NCBI GenBank assembly: GCA_902546975.1
Contig: CACCLU010000003.1
Location: forward strand, 1 to 64,000
From: an uncultured Alphaproteobacteria bacterium
GTDB taxonomy: Bacteria; Pseudomonadota; Alphaproteobacteria; HIMB59
DNA: 64,000 nucleotides
Reading direction: 5' to 3'
The translations under genes were made by a program, and so were the position numbers. The notes under the pieces are model-generated. The model was not told the origin of the DNA. It worked only from the letters and a program-made list of their open reading frames with translations, and did no database searches. The stretch's first letter is position 1. Each line of letters starts with the position of its first letter. This document shows positions 37,541-48,637 of the stretch, one piece after another.

Positions 37541-39519
37541 TTCACACCCATTTGATCTTTTTTAAGTTTCCTTATCTCATCTCTGAACATTGCAGCTTTT
37601 TCAAAATCTAAATTTTCAGCCGCAGATAACATTTTTTTCTCTAATTTTTGAACATGTTTTTCAAATTTATTAGGACTCAATTTATCAATTTCAGATGTAC
37701 CCACAGTATAGCTATCTTTTTCATAGATGCTCTCGATAATTTCACCAATATTTCTTTTCACTGATTGAGGGGTAATATTATTTTTCTTATTAAATTCAAT
37801 TTGTTTATTTTTTCTGTATTTTGTTTCCTCAAGAGCTGCTTTAATACTTTTAGTTAATACATCTGCATATAAAATCACCTTTCCATCAATATTTCTGGCT
37901 GCACGACCTATAGTTTGGACCAAACTAGTTTTTGACCTTAAATAACCCTCTTTGTCAGCGTCAAGAATGGCGACTAAACCACACTCAGGAATATCTAGTC
38001 CTTCTCTGAGTAAATTAATACCAATTAAAATATCAATCTCCCCAATTCTCAAAGAGCGAATAAGTTTTATTCTATCAATAGTCTCTACATCAGAGTGCAT
38101 ATATTCAGCCTTTAAATTATGTTCTTTTAAGTAATTGGTTAAGTCTTCAGCATTTTTTTTTGTAAGTGTTGTAATCAATACTCTATTTTTATTATTGAGT
38201 GTTATTTTAATTTCACCCATCAAATCCTCCACTTGATTGACAGTTGTTTTGATCACACACTCAGGATCAATTAGACCTGTGGGTCGTATGATTTGTTCAA
38301 CATACTCATTTTCGACTTCATTCAATTCCCATGGGCCAGGAGTTGCAGATAAAAAAATAGTGGGGGGACGCATCATATTCCATTCTTCAAAAGTTAAAGG
38401 TCGATTATCCAATGCAGATGGAAGTCTAAATCCATAATCTGATAAAGTTTTTTTTCTAGATCGGTCACCTTTATACATTCCATTTATTTGAGGCACGGAT
38501 ACATGAGACTCATCAATTATAAGAAGCGAGTTTTCTGGAATAAACTCGTATAGAGTTGGTGGTGGTTCACCAGGTTGTCTTCCACTTAAATATCTCGAAT
38601 AATTCTCAATTCCTGAACATGTTCCCGTTGCCTGTATCATTTCCAAATCAAAATTAGTTCTCTCTTTTAATCTTTGAAATTCAAGTAACTTTTTTTCCCT
38701 ATCAAACTCCTCTAGTCTTATTTTTAAATCTTTCTTAATTTCTTTAATAGCGTTCTCTAATCGTGGTTTTGGAGTAATGTAATGACTATTTGCAAAGATT
38801 TTTACTTCTTCGAAGCTTTGAATGAATTCACCTGTGAGAGGATCAAACTCTTTAATGTCTTCCACCTCGTCTCCAAAAAAACTTATCCTCCAAGCTATAT
38901 CCTCTAAATGCGCAGGAAATACATCAACTCGATCTCCAGTTACTCGAAACATACCTCTTCTAAAATCAATATTATTTCTTTTATACTGTAACTCTACTAA
39001 TTCTCTTAGGAACTCCATTAAATTAATGTTTTGTCCTTTTTTGATTTCTAAAGTCATTTTAGAGTAAGAGTCAACGGAACCGATGCCGTATATACATGAA
39101 ACACTTGCTACAATAATTACATCTTCTCTTTCTACTAATGATCTTGTTGCTGAGTGTCTAAAACGATCTATTTGTTCATTTATCGAGGATTCTTTTTCTA
39201 TAAATGTATCTGATCGAGGTACATAAGCTTCTGGTTGATAATAATCATAATAACTTACAAAATACTCAACTGCGTTATTAGGAAACAATACTTTTAGCTC
39301 TTCATACAATTGCGCAGCCAAAGTCTTGTTTGGAGCCATAATCAATGTTGGTCTGTTATATTTTTCAATAACATTTGCAATTGTAAAAGTTTTTCCAGAG
39401 CCGGTTACACCTAATAATACTTGGCTTTGTTTTCTCTTTTCTAAACCTTCAATCAATTTTTTGATTGCTTGAGGCTGATCTCCTTTTGGTTTATTTTCAC
39501 TTACTATTTTAAACGGCAT
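37537..39519 (-). CDS. uvrB: Excinuclease ABC subunit B
   Basis: UvrB verifies DNA damage and loads UvrC. Walker [11 protein letters not shown] is near residue 39, the damage-probing beta-hairpin [13 protein letters not shown] near residue 90, helicase motif [11 protein letters not shown] near residue 338, and motif [12 protein letters not shown] near residue 535. The C-terminal UVR helix pair ([21 protein letters not shown]) binds UvrC. At 660 residues it is full length. uvrC lies 10 kb away on the same strand. Confidence 0.97.
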   Translation of the reverse strand: MPFKIVSENKPKGDQPQAIKKLIEGLEKRKQSQVLLGVTGSGKTFTIANVIEKYNRPTLIMAPNKTLAAQLYEELKVLFPNNAVEYFVSYYDYYQPEAYVPRSDTFIEKESSINEQIDRFRHSATRSLVEREDVIIVASVSCIYGIGSVDSYSKMTLEIKKGQNINLMEFLRELVELQYKRNNIDFRRGMFRVTGDRVDVFPAHLEDIAWRISFFGDEVEDIKEFDPLTGEFIQSFEEVKIFANSHYITPKPRLENAIKEIKKDLKIRLEEFDREKKLLEFQRLKERTNFDLEMIQATGTCSGIENYSRYLSGRQPGEPPPTLYEFIPENSLLIIDESHVSVPQINGMYKGDRSRKKTLSDYGFRLPSALDNRPLTFEEWNMMRPPTIFLSATPGPWELNEVENEYVEQIIRPTGLIDPECVIKTTVNQVEDLMGEIKITLNNKNRVLITTLTKKNAEDLTNYLKEHNLKAEYMHSDVETIDRIKLIRSLRIGEIDILIGINLLREGLDIPECGLVAILDADKEGYLRSKTSLVQTIGRAARNIDGKVILYADVLTKSIKAALEETKYRKNKQIEFNKKNNITPQSVKRNIGEIIESIYEKDSYTVGTSEIDKLSPNKFEKHVQKLEKKMLSAAENLDFEKAAMFRDEIRKLKKDQMGVN

Positions 39520-39566
39520 ACTTGTAGAAATTTATAAATAAGTTTATAGATAACTAAATAAAAAAA

Positions 39567-40763
39567 ATGATTTCAAATAGAGTTAATAACATAAAACCCT
39601 CTTTGACAATAGCCACTAATATGAAGGCTCAGGAACTGAAAAGAGCTGGTAAGGATGTGATTGTTTTAGCAGCCGGAGAACCAGATTTTGATACACCTGA
39701 TCACATTAAAAGCGCAGCAATAGATGCCATAAATATGGGTTTTACAAAGTATGTACCAGGTAAAGGAACTCCAGACTTGCAGGTTGCAATTCAAAAAAAA
39801 TTTCAAAGAGATAATAACTTAGATTATGAACTTGGTAATATTACAGTTGGAGTTGGTGGAAAGCATATAATTTATAATGCTTTCTCAGCAACAATTAATC
39901 AAGGTGATGAAGTTATCATCCCTGCTCCATATTGGGTGAGTTACCCCGACATTGTAATTTTAAATGATGGAAAACCTATAATTGTTGAGTGTGGTGAGCA
40001 AAATGGTTTTAAAATTACACCTGATGATTTAGAAAAAAATATATCTTCAAAAACAAAATGGCTGATGCTAAATAGCCCAAGTAACCCGACCGGATCTATG
40101 TATACCAAAGAGGAATTGGTAGCTATAGGAGATGTTCTAAAAAGTTATGAAAATATTTTTATTTTATCAGATGATATTTATGAAAAGATCGTTTACGACA
40201 CAAATGAGTTCAAAACAATAGCTGAAGTTTGCCCATTTTTAAAAGAAAGAACGTTGACGATGAATGGATTGTCCAAGTCTTATTGTATGACAGGCTGGAG
40301 GGTAGGCTACGCAGCAGGTCCAATCAGTCTCATCAATGCAATGAACAAAGTTCAATCACAAAACGTATCTTCGACAGCATCAATATCAATGGCAGCCTCC
40401 GTTGAAGCATTAAATGGAGATCAAAGTTTTATCTTGTCAAACAATGAATCTTTTCTTAGAAGACGTAATTTAGTTGTAAAACATTTAAATGAAACACCCG
40501 GATTGTCTTGCAGAACTCCAGAGGGTGCTTTTTATGTTTTTGCTTCATGTAAAGATGTTTTAGGTAAGACAACGGAGTCTGGTAAAAAACTTTTAACTGA
40601 TGGTGACTTTATGGATTATCTTCTTGAAGAGGTGGGTGTTGCAGGTGTACAAGGTTCTGCATTTGGATTAGAGGGATTCTTTAGAATTTCTTATGCAACC
40701 TCTGACTCAGTATTAGAGGATGCCTGCAAAAGAATTAAAATTGCTTGTTCTAAATTAAGTTAA
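39567..40763 (+). CDS. aspC: Aspartate aminotransferase, class I
   Basis: A PLP enzyme transferring the amino group of aspartate to 2-oxoglutarate. It is the Ib-type form: GEPDFDTPDHI near residue 36, NSPSNPTGSMYT near residue 170, ILSDDIYEKI near residue 203, and the PLP lysine in GLSKSYCMTGWRVGYA near residue 235. Length 398. It is divergent from uvrB across 47 bases and convergent with pyk, with 9 bases of overlap. In this family prephenate can also be a substrate in some alphaproteobacteria, so a double role is possible. Confidence 0.92.
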   Translation: MISNRVNNIKPSLTIATNMKAQELKRAGKDVIVLAAGEPDFDTPDHIKSAAIDAINMGFTKYVPGKGTPDLQVAIQKKFQRDNNLDYELGNITVGVGGKHIIYNAFSATINQGDEVIIPAPYWVSYPDIVILNDGKPIIVECGEQNGFKITPDDLEKNISSKTKWLMLNSPSNPTGSMYTKEELVAIGDVLKSYENIFILSDDIYEKIVYDTNEFKTIAEVCPFLKERTLTMNGLSKSYCMTGWRVGYAAGPISLINAMNKVQSQNVSSTASISMAASVEALNGDQSFILSNNESFLRRRNLVVKHLNETPGLSCRTPEGAFYVFASCKDVLGKTTESGKKLLTDGDFMDYLLEEVGVAGVQGSAFGLEGFFRISYATSDSVLEDACKRIKIACSKLS

Positions 40764-42191
40764 CTTACTATTAGAAATAATTCTAGCAATTCGAAGAATA
40801 TTTGTGCTTCCAACTTTTCCAAAAGGTACTCCAGCTGTGATTATTATTTTTTCACCATGTTTTAGAATTTTTCTTACTTTTGCTATTTTACAGGCACGGT
40901 CAACCATCTCAGTTGATGAGGAAATTTCATCCACGACATCCATAAAAGTACCCCAAGTTAAAGCATTTTGACGAGCAACTTTTTTATTAGTTGTTAATCC
41001 AATTAAGGTCACATCAGGCCTCATCCTTGCCACTCTTAAAACAGATCTTCCTGATTGAGAAAATGTTGCGATACAATTGCATTCAGCAATTGTGGCTACT
41101 TCAAGTGCCGCAGTAGCAATAGCCTCTGTTGATGTTTTTACCATATTCAAATTATAATTTTGAATATTAGCTAAATATTTAGGATCACTTTCAACGCGTT
41201 TAATAATTTTATCCATCATTTCTACGGACTCTTTTGGGTAATTACCAGCAGCTGACTCTGCGGATAACATTACAGCGTCTACTCCTTGAAATACTGCTGT
41301 AGCAACATCAGAGGCCTCAGCCCTTGTCGGAGTAGGCGAGTCAATCATACTTTCAAGCATTTGGGTTGCAACAATACATGGCTTTCCATATTTCCTACAA
41401 GCAGCTACCATTGTTCTTTGATGAATTGGCACATCTTCTGGATTAGTTTCTACACCTAGGTCTCCTCTAGCAACCATAATTCCATCAGAATTTTCAGTTA
41501 TCGACTCAATTTCTTCCATGGCAGACGGTTTTTCTACTTTAACCATTACTTTAAATTTTGCAGGAATAAGTTTTTTTGCTGTTAATAAATCTTTTGTAGT
41601 TTGAATAAATGAAAGAGCAATCCAATCAACATCAAGTTTAATAGCTAGCTCTAAATCTTTTTTATCTTTTGGAGTAATTATTTTTAAATCAAGTTTTGTA
41701 TCTGGAATATTTAATCCTTTGTTATTTGAAATTTCTCCACCATCTGTTACAACGCATTTAATTGCAGAAGAAGATTTTGATTTTACTTTTAACCTTACTT
41801 TACCATCATTTACTAACAGCCTTTGCCCTATTGCTATAGATTTGAAAATTTCTTTATGAGGCAAGTAGACTCGAGAACTATCACCATCTTTTTTATTTTG
41901 GTCAAAAGTAAATATTTGGTTTTTTTTTAGTTGTTCTTTAACATTTAGAAATCTACCAACTCTGAATTTGGGACCCTGTAAGTCACCTAAAATACAAATA
42001 TAACGATTATGTTTTTTTTCTAAATTTCGAATAATTTTAACTTTTTTTTTGTGATCCTCATGGTCACCATGACTAAAATTTAGACGAAATACGTCAGCAC
42101 CAGATAAAAATAATTTTTCAATAGCTTTTTCTGTCTCACAGGCTGGTCCTAAAGTTGCAACAATTTTGGCTTTACGGTTTCTAAGTTTCAT
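40755..42191 (-). CDS. pyk: Pyruvate kinase
   Basis: Pyruvate kinase forms ATP and pyruvate from phosphoenolpyruvate. ATLGPACETEKAI at the start, DVFRLNFSHGDHEDH near residue 33, the small B domain around residues 70-165, the signature MVKVEKPSAMEEIESI with GIMVARGDLGVE near residue 225-245, and MLSAESAAGNYP near residue 310 are all present. The C-terminal allosteric domain is complete (478 residues in all). It is divergent from the DUF1244 gene across 47 bases. Confidence 0.96.
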   Translation of the reverse strand: MKLRNRKAKIVATLGPACETEKAIEKLFLSGADVFRLNFSHGDHEDHKKKVKIIRNLEKKHNRYICILGDLQGPKFRVGRFLNVKEQLKKNQIFTFDQNKKDGDSSRVYLPHKEIFKSIAIGQRLLVNDGKVRLKVKSKSSSAIKCVVTDGGEISNNKGLNIPDTKLDLKIITPKDKKDLELAIKLDVDWIALSFIQTTKDLLTAKKLIPAKFKVMVKVEKPSAMEEIESITENSDGIMVARGDLGVETNPEDVPIHQRTMVAACRKYGKPCIVATQMLESMIDSPTPTRAEASDVATAVFQGVDAVMLSAESAAGNYPKESVEMMDKIIKRVESDPKYLANIQNYNLNMVKTSTEAIATAALEVATIAECNCIATFSQSGRSVLRVARMRPDVTLIGLTTNKKVARQNALTWGTFMDVVDEISSSTEMVDRACKIAKVRKILKHGEKIIITAGVPFGKVGSTNILRIARIISNSKLT

Positions 42192-42238
42192 TTGATTTGT
42201 TTAGAAATTAATAAATAACATGATATTAGTAAATTACC

Positions 42239-42532
42239 ATGAGTAAAATATCAAAAGAACAAGAGTACAAAATTAAAGCTAACGTGCTTGACCATTTAAT
42301 TAATCATTTAAGAGATAGGACTGATGTACAAAATATTGACCTGATGAATCTTAGTGGGTTTTGCAGAAATTGTTTATCAAAATGGTATGTAAAATATGCA
42401 AAAGAGGAAAACTATGATCTAGACTATGAGGAATCAAGAAAGATTATCTATGGAATGGCTTACTCTGAATGGAAAAGTAAATATCAATCAGAGGCAACAA
42501 AAGAACAAATAGAACAATTTAAAAAAAAATAG
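42239..42532 (+). CDS. DUF1244 family protein
   Basis: A 97-residue cytosolic protein matching the DUF1244 family: FNHLRDRTDVQNIDLMNLSGFCRNCLSKWY is the hallmark, here starting LINHLRDRTDVQNIDLMN, followed by a short helix and YGMAYSEWKSKYQ. The two cysteines in FCRNCLSKW are conserved and could bind metal or form a disulfide. The family is common in alpha- and gammaproteobacteria with no known function. It is followed by the M3 peptidase gene after 5 bases. Confidence 0.88.
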   Translation: MSKISKEQEYKIKANVLDHLINHLRDRTDVQNIDLMNLSGFCRNCLSKWYVKYAKEENYDLDYEESRKIIYGMAYSEWKSKYQSEATKEQIEQFKKK

Positions 42533-42537
42533 TTTAG

Positions 42538-44289
42538 ATGACCGAGAAATTGCCGAACTGGAATTTAGGAGATTTTTACTCTTCTATAAATGATGAAGGA
42601 ATTGATCTTGATCTCGAAAAATATAGAAATTTTTCTAAATCTTTTAACAAAAAATATAAAGGTCAATTAGTTAATCAAGTTCAAAACCTCGAAAGTATCA
42701 TAAAAGAGTATGAAGACGGTAATGAACTTGGTGACAAGCTTGGCAATTTTGCTTTTTTGATATACGCAACAAATATGAACGACCAAGAGACGGTTCAATT
42801 TTATCAAGGTATAAATGAAAAACTTACAGAGATATCATCAAACTTGATTTTTTTTACAAACGAAATAAACGCTACAAATGACCATGAATTTGAAAAATTT
42901 TTATTAAATGCTGGCAAATATAAAAATTGGTTAACTAATATTCGTCGATATAAACAACATCAACTTGATGAAAAGAGTGAGATGATTTTCCTTGATAAGA
43001 ATTTAACCTCTAACTCTTCATGGGTGAGATTTTTTGAAGAACAAATAAATGATTTAAAATTTAAAATCGATAATAAAGATTTAAATAGTTCAGAAGCTTT
43101 AAATTTATTATCTGATCATAAAGCAACAACCAGAAAAAAAGCAGCAAAAAGCATTGAAGATGTTTTTAAATCGAATGTAAAAACTTTTTCTTTTATTACA
43201 AACACTCTCGCAAAAGATAAAATTACAAATGATAAGTGGAGAAAATACAAATCTCCAACAGACGCAAGAAATTTAGCAAACAATGTTGAAAATGAGGTTG
43301 TCGAGGCACTAACTGAGAGTGTTACTTCCAATTACAAGAATATTTCACATCGATACTATAAAATTAAGGCCAAACTTTTTAATCAAGAAAAACTTAATTA
43401 TTGGGATAGAAATGCGCCTTATCCTGACTCACCTAATAAAAAGATAAATTGGTCTGAGGCAAAAGATATTGTAATACGCTCATATGCTAACTTTGATAAA
43501 AGTTTTAAAGATATTGTATTATTATTTTTTAATAACAGTTGGATTGATGCAGAATTAAAATCAGGTAAATCTCCAGGAGCTTTTGCAGCTTCTACAATTC
43601 CCTCAATACACCCTTACATTTTGACAAACTTCCACGGTAAAACCAGAGATGTAATGACATTAGCTCATGAACTTGGACATGGATGTCACCAATATTTGTC
43701 TGCTAAACAAGGTTTGCTGTTATCCAGTACTCCACTTACTCTAGCAGAGACTGCAAGTGTCTTTGGAGAGATGATGACTTTTCGAACATTACTTGAAGAC
43801 AGTGATAAGAATGCCAGAAAATATCTTTTAGCATCAAAAATAGAAGACATGATTAACACTGTTGTCAGGCAAATATCATTTTTTGAATTTGAAAAGTTAG
43901 TTCACAATGAGAGAAAAAAAGGAGAGTTATCATCTGATCAACTTTGTGATTTTTGGATGAAAACACAATCTGAAAGTCTTGGGCCTAATATTGAATTAAC
44001 AGATGGATATAGATATTTTTGGACATACATACCTCATTTTATTCATACTCCCTTTTATGTATATGCCTATGCTTTTGGAGATTGTTTAGTAAACATTTTG
44101 ATTCAACTTTATGATGAGGGCCTTCCAAATTTTAAGGAAAGTTATATTAGTCTTTTAAAAAGTGGTGGATCGAAACACTACAGTGAAGTTTTAAAACCAT
44201 TTAATGTGGATCTAAAACAAAAAAATAGTTGGGAAAAAGGCCTCTCAATGATTTCAGGTCTAATAGATGAGTTTGAAAAAAGTCTTTAG
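42538..44289 (+). CDS. M3B oligoendopeptidase F family metallopeptidase
   Basis: A zinc peptidase that degrades small peptides in the cytoplasm. The zinc motif HELGHGCHQYLS (HExxH) is near residue 380, with the third ligand Glu in LAETASVFGEMM about 25 residues later. PHFIHTPFYVYAYAFG near residue 500 is the conserved C-terminal substrate region. The N-terminal half is helical, as in PepF. Length 583, typical. It lies between DUF1244 and the ABC1 kinase gene with gaps of 5 and 6 bases. Confidence 0.93.
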   Translation: MTEKLPNWNLGDFYSSINDEGIDLDLEKYRNFSKSFNKKYKGQLVNQVQNLESIIKEYEDGNELGDKLGNFAFLIYATNMNDQETVQFYQGINEKLTEISSNLIFFTNEINATNDHEFEKFLLNAGKYKNWLTNIRRYKQHQLDEKSEMIFLDKNLTSNSSWVRFFEEQINDLKFKIDNKDLNSSEALNLLSDHKATTRKKAAKSIEDVFKSNVKTFSFITNTLAKDKITNDKWRKYKSPTDARNLANNVENEVVEALTESVTSNYKNISHRYYKIKAKLFNQEKLNYWDRNAPYPDSPNKKINWSEAKDIVIRSYANFDKSFKDIVLLFFNNSWIDAELKSGKSPGAFAASTIPSIHPYILTNFHGKTRDVMTLAHELGHGCHQYLSAKQGLLLSSTPLTLAETASVFGEMMTFRTLLEDSDKNARKYLLASKIEDMINTVVRQISFFEFEKLVHNERKKGELSSDQLCDFWMKTQSESLGPNIELTDGYRYFWTYIPHFIHTPFYVYAYAFGDCLVNILIQLYDEGLPNFKESYISLLKSGGSKHYSEVLKPFNVDLKQKNSWEKGLSMISGLIDEFEKSL

Positions 44290-44295
44290 TTTAAA

Positions 44296-45624
44296 ATGAA
44301 AGAAGAAAATAATTTAGTATCAAGAGTAAAAAGGTACTCAAAAGTCACAACTTCCATGACTTCTTTAGCTACGAAATTTGCAGGTAAAAAATATTTAAAT
44401 TTTGATTTAAGTGATCAAAAGTATGCGGCTCAAATTACAGAGATTTTAGGTAATTTAAAAGGACCTTTGATGAAGGTGGCACAACTAAGCGCTACTATTC
44501 CTGATTTACTGCCTGAAGAGTATGCTAGAAAATTAGCTGAATTACAGTCAAATGCACCTCCAATGTCTTGGGTGTTTGTAAAAAGAAGAATGAAAAATGA
44601 ATTAGGTGAAAATTGGCAAAATAACTTCAAAGAATTCAATCAAGAGGCAAGTTTTGCTGCCTCTTTAGGGCAGGTTCACAAGGCCAAATTGAAAACCAAT
44701 GATTATGTTGCGTGTAAGCTCCAATATCCTGATATGTCCTCAGCAGTAGAGGCTGACTTAAACCAATTAAAAATAATATTTAAAATTTACTCTAGTTATA
44801 ATAAATCAATACAAATTAGAGAGATCTATAAAGAAATAGAAGCAAGACTAAAAGAAGAATTAAATTATAGTTTAGAAAACAAACATTTAAAAATTTTTAA
44901 ATTTATTCATAAAAATAACTCTTATATCAAAATTCCAAATGTTTACGAAAAAATATCTACAAACAGGCTTTTAGTGATGGAATTTCTTAACGGTAAAAAA
45001 TTAATCGAATATAAAAATGCACCACAAAAAACTAGAAATGAATTAGCAAAAAAACTATTCATGGCATGGTACTTACCCTTTTATAAATACGGTATAATTC
45101 ATGGAGATCCACACTTAGGTAATTACTCAGTAGATAATAAAAATAATATTAATCTATTTGATTATGGCTGTGTAAGAATATTTCCACCTAAGTTTGTAAA
45201 GGGCGTAATTGACCTTTATTTTGCTCTGAAAGAAAAAGACAACAAAAAGATAAAAACTGCTTATCAAGTATGGGGGTTTAAAGACATTGATGATAAATTA
45301 ATGAATGTTTTAAATAAATGGGCTTTATTCTTGTATGATCCAATCTTAAAAAATGAGGTTCGAAAAATACAAGACTCAGATAGTGGTATTTATGGAGCTA
45401 AAATAGCTAGCGAAGTCCATAAAGAGCTCAAAAAATATGGAGGAGTTAAACCTCCAAGAGAGTTTGTATTTATGGATCGAGCAGCGGTTGGTTTGGGGTC
45501 AATCTTTATTCATTTGAAAGCTGAAATAAATTGGTACAAGCTTTTTCATGACTTAATTAAAGATTTTTCAGTTAAAAATGTTGAATCCAATCAAAAAAAA
45601 GCATTCAAATTTGCCGGTTTATAA
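44296..45624 (+). CDS. ABC1/UbiB-family atypical kinase
   Basis: The protein has the ABC1 (UbiB/ADCK) kinase-like fold. The KxGQ-type region reads LKGPLMKVAQLSA near residue 50, the Ala-rich loop that replaces the P-loop is ASFAASLGQVHKA near residue 120, and the catalytic segments are GIIHGDPHLGNY near residue 270 and INLFDYGCVRIF near residue 287. No C-terminal membrane helices like those of E. coli UbiB are visible, so this belongs to the soluble group. Homologues support ubiquinone synthesis, but most have no proven substrate. Length 442. Confidence 0.88.
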   Translation: MKEENNLVSRVKRYSKVTTSMTSLATKFAGKKYLNFDLSDQKYAAQITEILGNLKGPLMKVAQLSATIPDLLPEEYARKLAELQSNAPPMSWVFVKRRMKNELGENWQNNFKEFNQEASFAASLGQVHKAKLKTNDYVACKLQYPDMSSAVEADLNQLKIIFKIYSSYNKSIQIREIYKEIEARLKEELNYSLENKHLKIFKFIHKNNSYIKIPNVYEKISTNRLLVMEFLNGKKLIEYKNAPQKTRNELAKKLFMAWYLPFYKYGIIHGDPHLGNYSVDNKNNINLFDYGCVRIFPPKFVKGVIDLYFALKEKDNKKIKTAYQVWGFKDIDDKLMNVLNKWALFLYDPILKNEVRKIQDSDSGIYGAKIASEVHKELKKYGGVKPPREFVFMDRAAVGLGSIFIHLKAEINWYKLFHDLIKDFSVKNVESNQKKAFKFAGL

Positions 45625-45720
45625 TGACTTTCAACATATGTTTAATAAATTTTATAAATCTTAGACTTAACAAATTAGATTTATCTGATATACAACATAT
45701 CTTCTAAAAGGAACAAGTTA

Positions 45721-46836
45721 ATGATAATAGGCGCAGTTAAAGAAAAAAAAAAGTTTGAGAATAGAGTTTCTATTTCTCCTGATGATGTAAAAAACTATGT
45801 AAAAGCTGGTCACCAAGTATTTATTGAAAAGGGAGCAGGTTCACTTTCGGGTTTTAATGATAAATCGTATAAAGAGTCTGGAGCGACTCTATCTACTTCA
45901 AAAGAAGTTTTTAAGAATTCTGATATTATTTTAAAAATAAATTGCCCAACCCCAGATGAATCTAAATTAATAAAAAATAATTCTATGGTTATTTCTCAAA
46001 TCAGTATACAGAACAATCAAGACAGTATTAAAATTTTAAATTCTAAAAAAATATCAGCGTTTGCTTTAGAACTAGTCCCTAGAATTACTCGAGCTCAAGA
46101 TATGGATATTTTGTCCTCTCAAGCAAATTTAGCAGGATATCATGCGGTTATAGATGCTGCTCAAGAATTTAATAGAGTATTACCATTATTTATGACTGCT
46201 GCTGGTAAAGTTACTCCGGCAAATGTTTTAGTCATAGGTGCAGGTGTTGCAGGTTTACAAGCTATAGCAACTGCTAAACGATTAGGTGCTATTGTTTTTG
46301 CTACAGACGTAAGAATAGCCTCAAAAGAGCAAGTTGAGAGTCTTGGTGGTAAATTTGTTATGGTCGAGGATGAGGAGTCTAAGAACGCTGAAACGAAGGG
46401 TGGTTATGCAAAAGAAATGAGTGCAGAGTACCAAAAAAAACAAGAGGCTTTGTTGGCAGAAACTTTAAAGACAATGGATATTGTAATATGTACTGCTCAA
46501 ATACCAGGAAGAAAAGCACCTTTAATTTTGAAAAAAGAAATGTTGGAGAACATGCAAAATGGTTCAGTTATTGTTGATCTAGCTGTAGAGTCAGGAGGGA
46601 ACTGCGAATTTAGCCAAGTTGGAAAAGTCGTTTCAAAAAATGGTCTTAAGATTGTAGGTCATGCCAACGTTCCTGGTAGAGTAGCAAATAATGCCTCAAG
46701 CCTTTTTTCAAAAAATATTTCTAACTTTTTAAAATTAATGAACTTTGAAGATAAGAAAAAATCTATGATTAATAAAAGTGATGAAATTATTAAAGCTACA
46801 ATGATTTGCTCAGCTGGAAAGATTTTAATAAAATAA
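45721..46836 (+). CDS. pntAA: NAD(P) transhydrogenase subunit alpha part 1
   Basis: This is the soluble NAD(H)-binding domain (dI) of the proton-translocating transhydrogenase, which moves hydride between NADH and NADP+ using the proton gradient. The first lobe includes VSISPDDVKNYVKAG, the second the Rossmann motif VLVIGAGVAGLQAIATAKRLGA near residue 172, and RAQDMDILSSQANLAGY near residue 125 is the dI signature. The 371-residue length fits the split Rhodospirillum-type subunit. An AAGGA Shine-Dalgarno lies upstream. pntAB and pntB follow, giving all three subunits. Confidence 0.96.
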   Translation: MIIGAVKEKKKFENRVSISPDDVKNYVKAGHQVFIEKGAGSLSGFNDKSYKESGATLSTSKEVFKNSDIILKINCPTPDESKLIKNNSMVISQISIQNNQDSIKILNSKKISAFALELVPRITRAQDMDILSSQANLAGYHAVIDAAQEFNRVLPLFMTAAGKVTPANVLVIGAGVAGLQAIATAKRLGAIVFATDVRIASKEQVESLGGKFVMVEDEESKNAETKGGYAKEMSAEYQKKQEALLAETLKTMDIVICTAQIPGRKAPLILKKEMLENMQNGSVIVDLAVESGGNCEFSQVGKVVSKNGLKIVGHANVPGRVANNASSLFSKNISNFLKLMNFEDKKKSMINKSDEIIKATMICSAGKILIK

Positions 46837-46837
46837 A

Positions 46838-46843
46838 AAGGAG
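46838..46843 (+). promoter_or_regulatory. Shine-Dalgarno site of pntAB
   Basis: AAGGAG lies 5 bases before the pntAB ATG at 46849. Strong sites like this are rare in the window, and it supports the chosen start and high translation of the small membrane subunit. Confidence 0.7.
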
Positions 46844-46848
46844 TTACT

Positions 46849-47238
46849 ATGTCAGAAATTTCAAATCAATTAGAAAGTTTATCATACAAAGCACAACAAA
46901 TTGCAAATGAAGCAAGCCAGTTAGCATCTAATGTGGCCGAAACATCTGGAGGCCATAGTGACTTTATTATTTTTGGTATAACTGTTTTGGTATTGGCTTG
47001 TTTTGTAGGTTATTATGTAGTTTGGTCGGTTACCCCAGCTTTACATAGTCCTTTAATGGGTGTCACAAACGCTATTTCGTCCGTAATTATTGTTGGAGCT
47101 TTATTGGCCGCAGGTCCTGTTGATAGTAACATTTCTAAATATTTTGGTTTAGTTGCTGTAACTCTTGCTGCCGTTAATATATTCGGGGGATTCGTTGTAA
47201 CAAATCGAATGCTCTCTATGTTTAAAAAGAAACAATAG
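46849..47238 (+). CDS. pntAB: NAD(P) transhydrogenase subunit alpha part 2
   Basis: The small membrane part (dIIa) of transhydrogenase, 129 residues. After a ~45-residue hydrophilic start come three to four helices, with the conserved segment [25 protein letters not shown] near residue 60, the hallmark of this subunit. It contributes to the proton channel. It lies between pntAA and pntB with gaps of 12 and 7 bases. Confidence 0.94.
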   Translation: MSEISNQLESLSYKAQQIANEASQLASNVAETSGGHSDFIIFGITVLVLACFVGYYVVWSVTPALHSPLMGVTNAISSVIIVGALLAAGPVDSNISKYFGLVAVTLAAVNIFGGFVVTNRMLSMFKKKQ

Positions 47239-47245
47239 GTAAAAA

Positions 47246-48637
47246 ATGTCAACTTTAACAACTGCAGCATATTTAGTTTCATCGGTTTTATTTATACTTT
47301 CTCTTAGAGGGTTATCACATCCCTCAACTGCAAGGAGAGGAAATTTTTTAGGAATTTTAGGAATGACTATAGCCATAGTCACAACACTGTCCAATCCTGG
47401 TGTACTTAGCTATAAAGAAATTGGAATAGCTTTTTTAATAGGTGGTTTGATTGGAACATCAATCGCAGTTAAAATTCAAATGACTGCATTACCACAATTA
47501 GTTGCTGCTTTCCATAGCTTGGTAGGATTAGCTGCTGTGTTTGTTGCTGCCTCTGCATATTACAATCCTAGTGCCTTTAATATAGGTACTTTTGGATCTA
47601 TTCCGATAGGAAGTTTAATAGAAATGTCAATTGGAACTGCAATAGGTGCTGTGACTTTTACAGGATCTATTATAGCTTTTGGAAAACTCCAAGGTTTTGT
47701 CTCAGGAAATCCTTTAGTTTTCAAAGGTCAACATTTTATTAATTTACTTTTGGGTTTAGGAATTATTGTTTTAATTGTTAAGTTTTGCATCGATCAAAAC
47801 CAAGAATTATTTTGGCTTATCGTTTTTGCCTCATTTGTGATCGGGGTACTTTTAATTGTTCCAATTGGAGGAGCAGATATGCCAGTTATTGTCTCAATGT
47901 TAAATTCATATTCCGGATGGGCCGCTGCTGGAATTGGTTTCACTCTATCTAATAACTTATTGATTATTACTGGCGCACTGGTTGGTTCCTCAGGAGCTAT
48001 CTTGAGTTACATAATGTGCAAGGGAATGAATAGATCTTTCTTAAACGTTTTACTTGGAGGATTTGGTGGTGAACAAGCAGCTAGTGCTGGCGGGGTAAAA
48101 GATGATCGTCAAGCAAAACAAGGTAACGCTGCTGATGCTGCTTTTATGATGAAAAATAGCAAAACAATAATCATTGTTCCTGGTTACGGAATGGCTGTTG
48201 CTCAAGCACAACACGCACTTAGAGAGATGGTTGATTTACTTAAAGCAGCAGGTGCAGAAGTGAGATATGCAATCCATCCTGTAGCTGGAAGAATGCCGGG
48301 ACACATGAACGTGTTACTTGCAGAAGCAAATGTTCCTTATGATGAAGTCCTAGAACTTGATGAAATTAACAGAGATTTCTCTGAGACTGATGTTGCATTT
48401 GTGATTGGTGCTAATGATGTAACAAACCCAGCTGCAAAAACTGATAAGACTAGTGCAATTTATGGTATGCCTATTTTAGATGTGGAAAATGCTGGTCAAG
48501 TATTTTTCGTTAAAAGAGGTATGGCTAGTGGATATGCAGGTGTTCAAAATGAACTATTTTTCAGAGACAATACCTTAATGCTATTTGGAGATGCTAAGAA
48601 AGTTTGCGAAGATATAATTAAAGGACTTGAGAACTAG
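47246..48637 (+). CDS. pntB: NAD(P) transhydrogenase subunit beta
   Basis: The beta subunit joins the membrane domain dIIb (about residues 1-260, eight or nine helices) with the NADP(H)-binding domain dIII (about 290-463). Conserved dIII motifs are [20 protein letters not shown] near residue 310, [23 protein letters not shown] near residue 350, and [10 protein letters not shown] near residue 393. The proton-channel segment [11 protein letters not shown] is near residue 92. Its stop shares CTAG with rpsU on the other strand. NADPH supply would support the glutathione and reductive biosynthetic steps encoded nearby. Confidence 0.96.
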   Translation: MSTLTTAAYLVSSVLFILSLRGLSHPSTARRGNFLGILGMTIAIVTTLSNPGVLSYKEIGIAFLIGGLIGTSIAVKIQMTALPQLVAAFHSLVGLAAVFVAASAYYNPSAFNIGTFGSIPIGSLIEMSIGTAIGAVTFTGSIIAFGKLQGFVSGNPLVFKGQHFINLLLGLGIIVLIVKFCIDQNQELFWLIVFASFVIGVLLIVPIGGADMPVIVSMLNSYSGWAAAGIGFTLSNNLLIITGALVGSSGAILSYIMCKGMNRSFLNVLLGGFGGEQAASAGGVKDDRQAKQGNAADAAFMMKNSKTIIIVPGYGMAVAQAQHALREMVDLLKAAGAEVRYAIHPVAGRMPGHMNVLLAEANVPYDEVLELDEINRDFSETDVAFVIGANDVTNPAAKTDKTSAIYGMPILDVENAGQVFFVKRGMASGYAGVQNELFFRDNTLMLFGDAKKVCEDIIKGLEN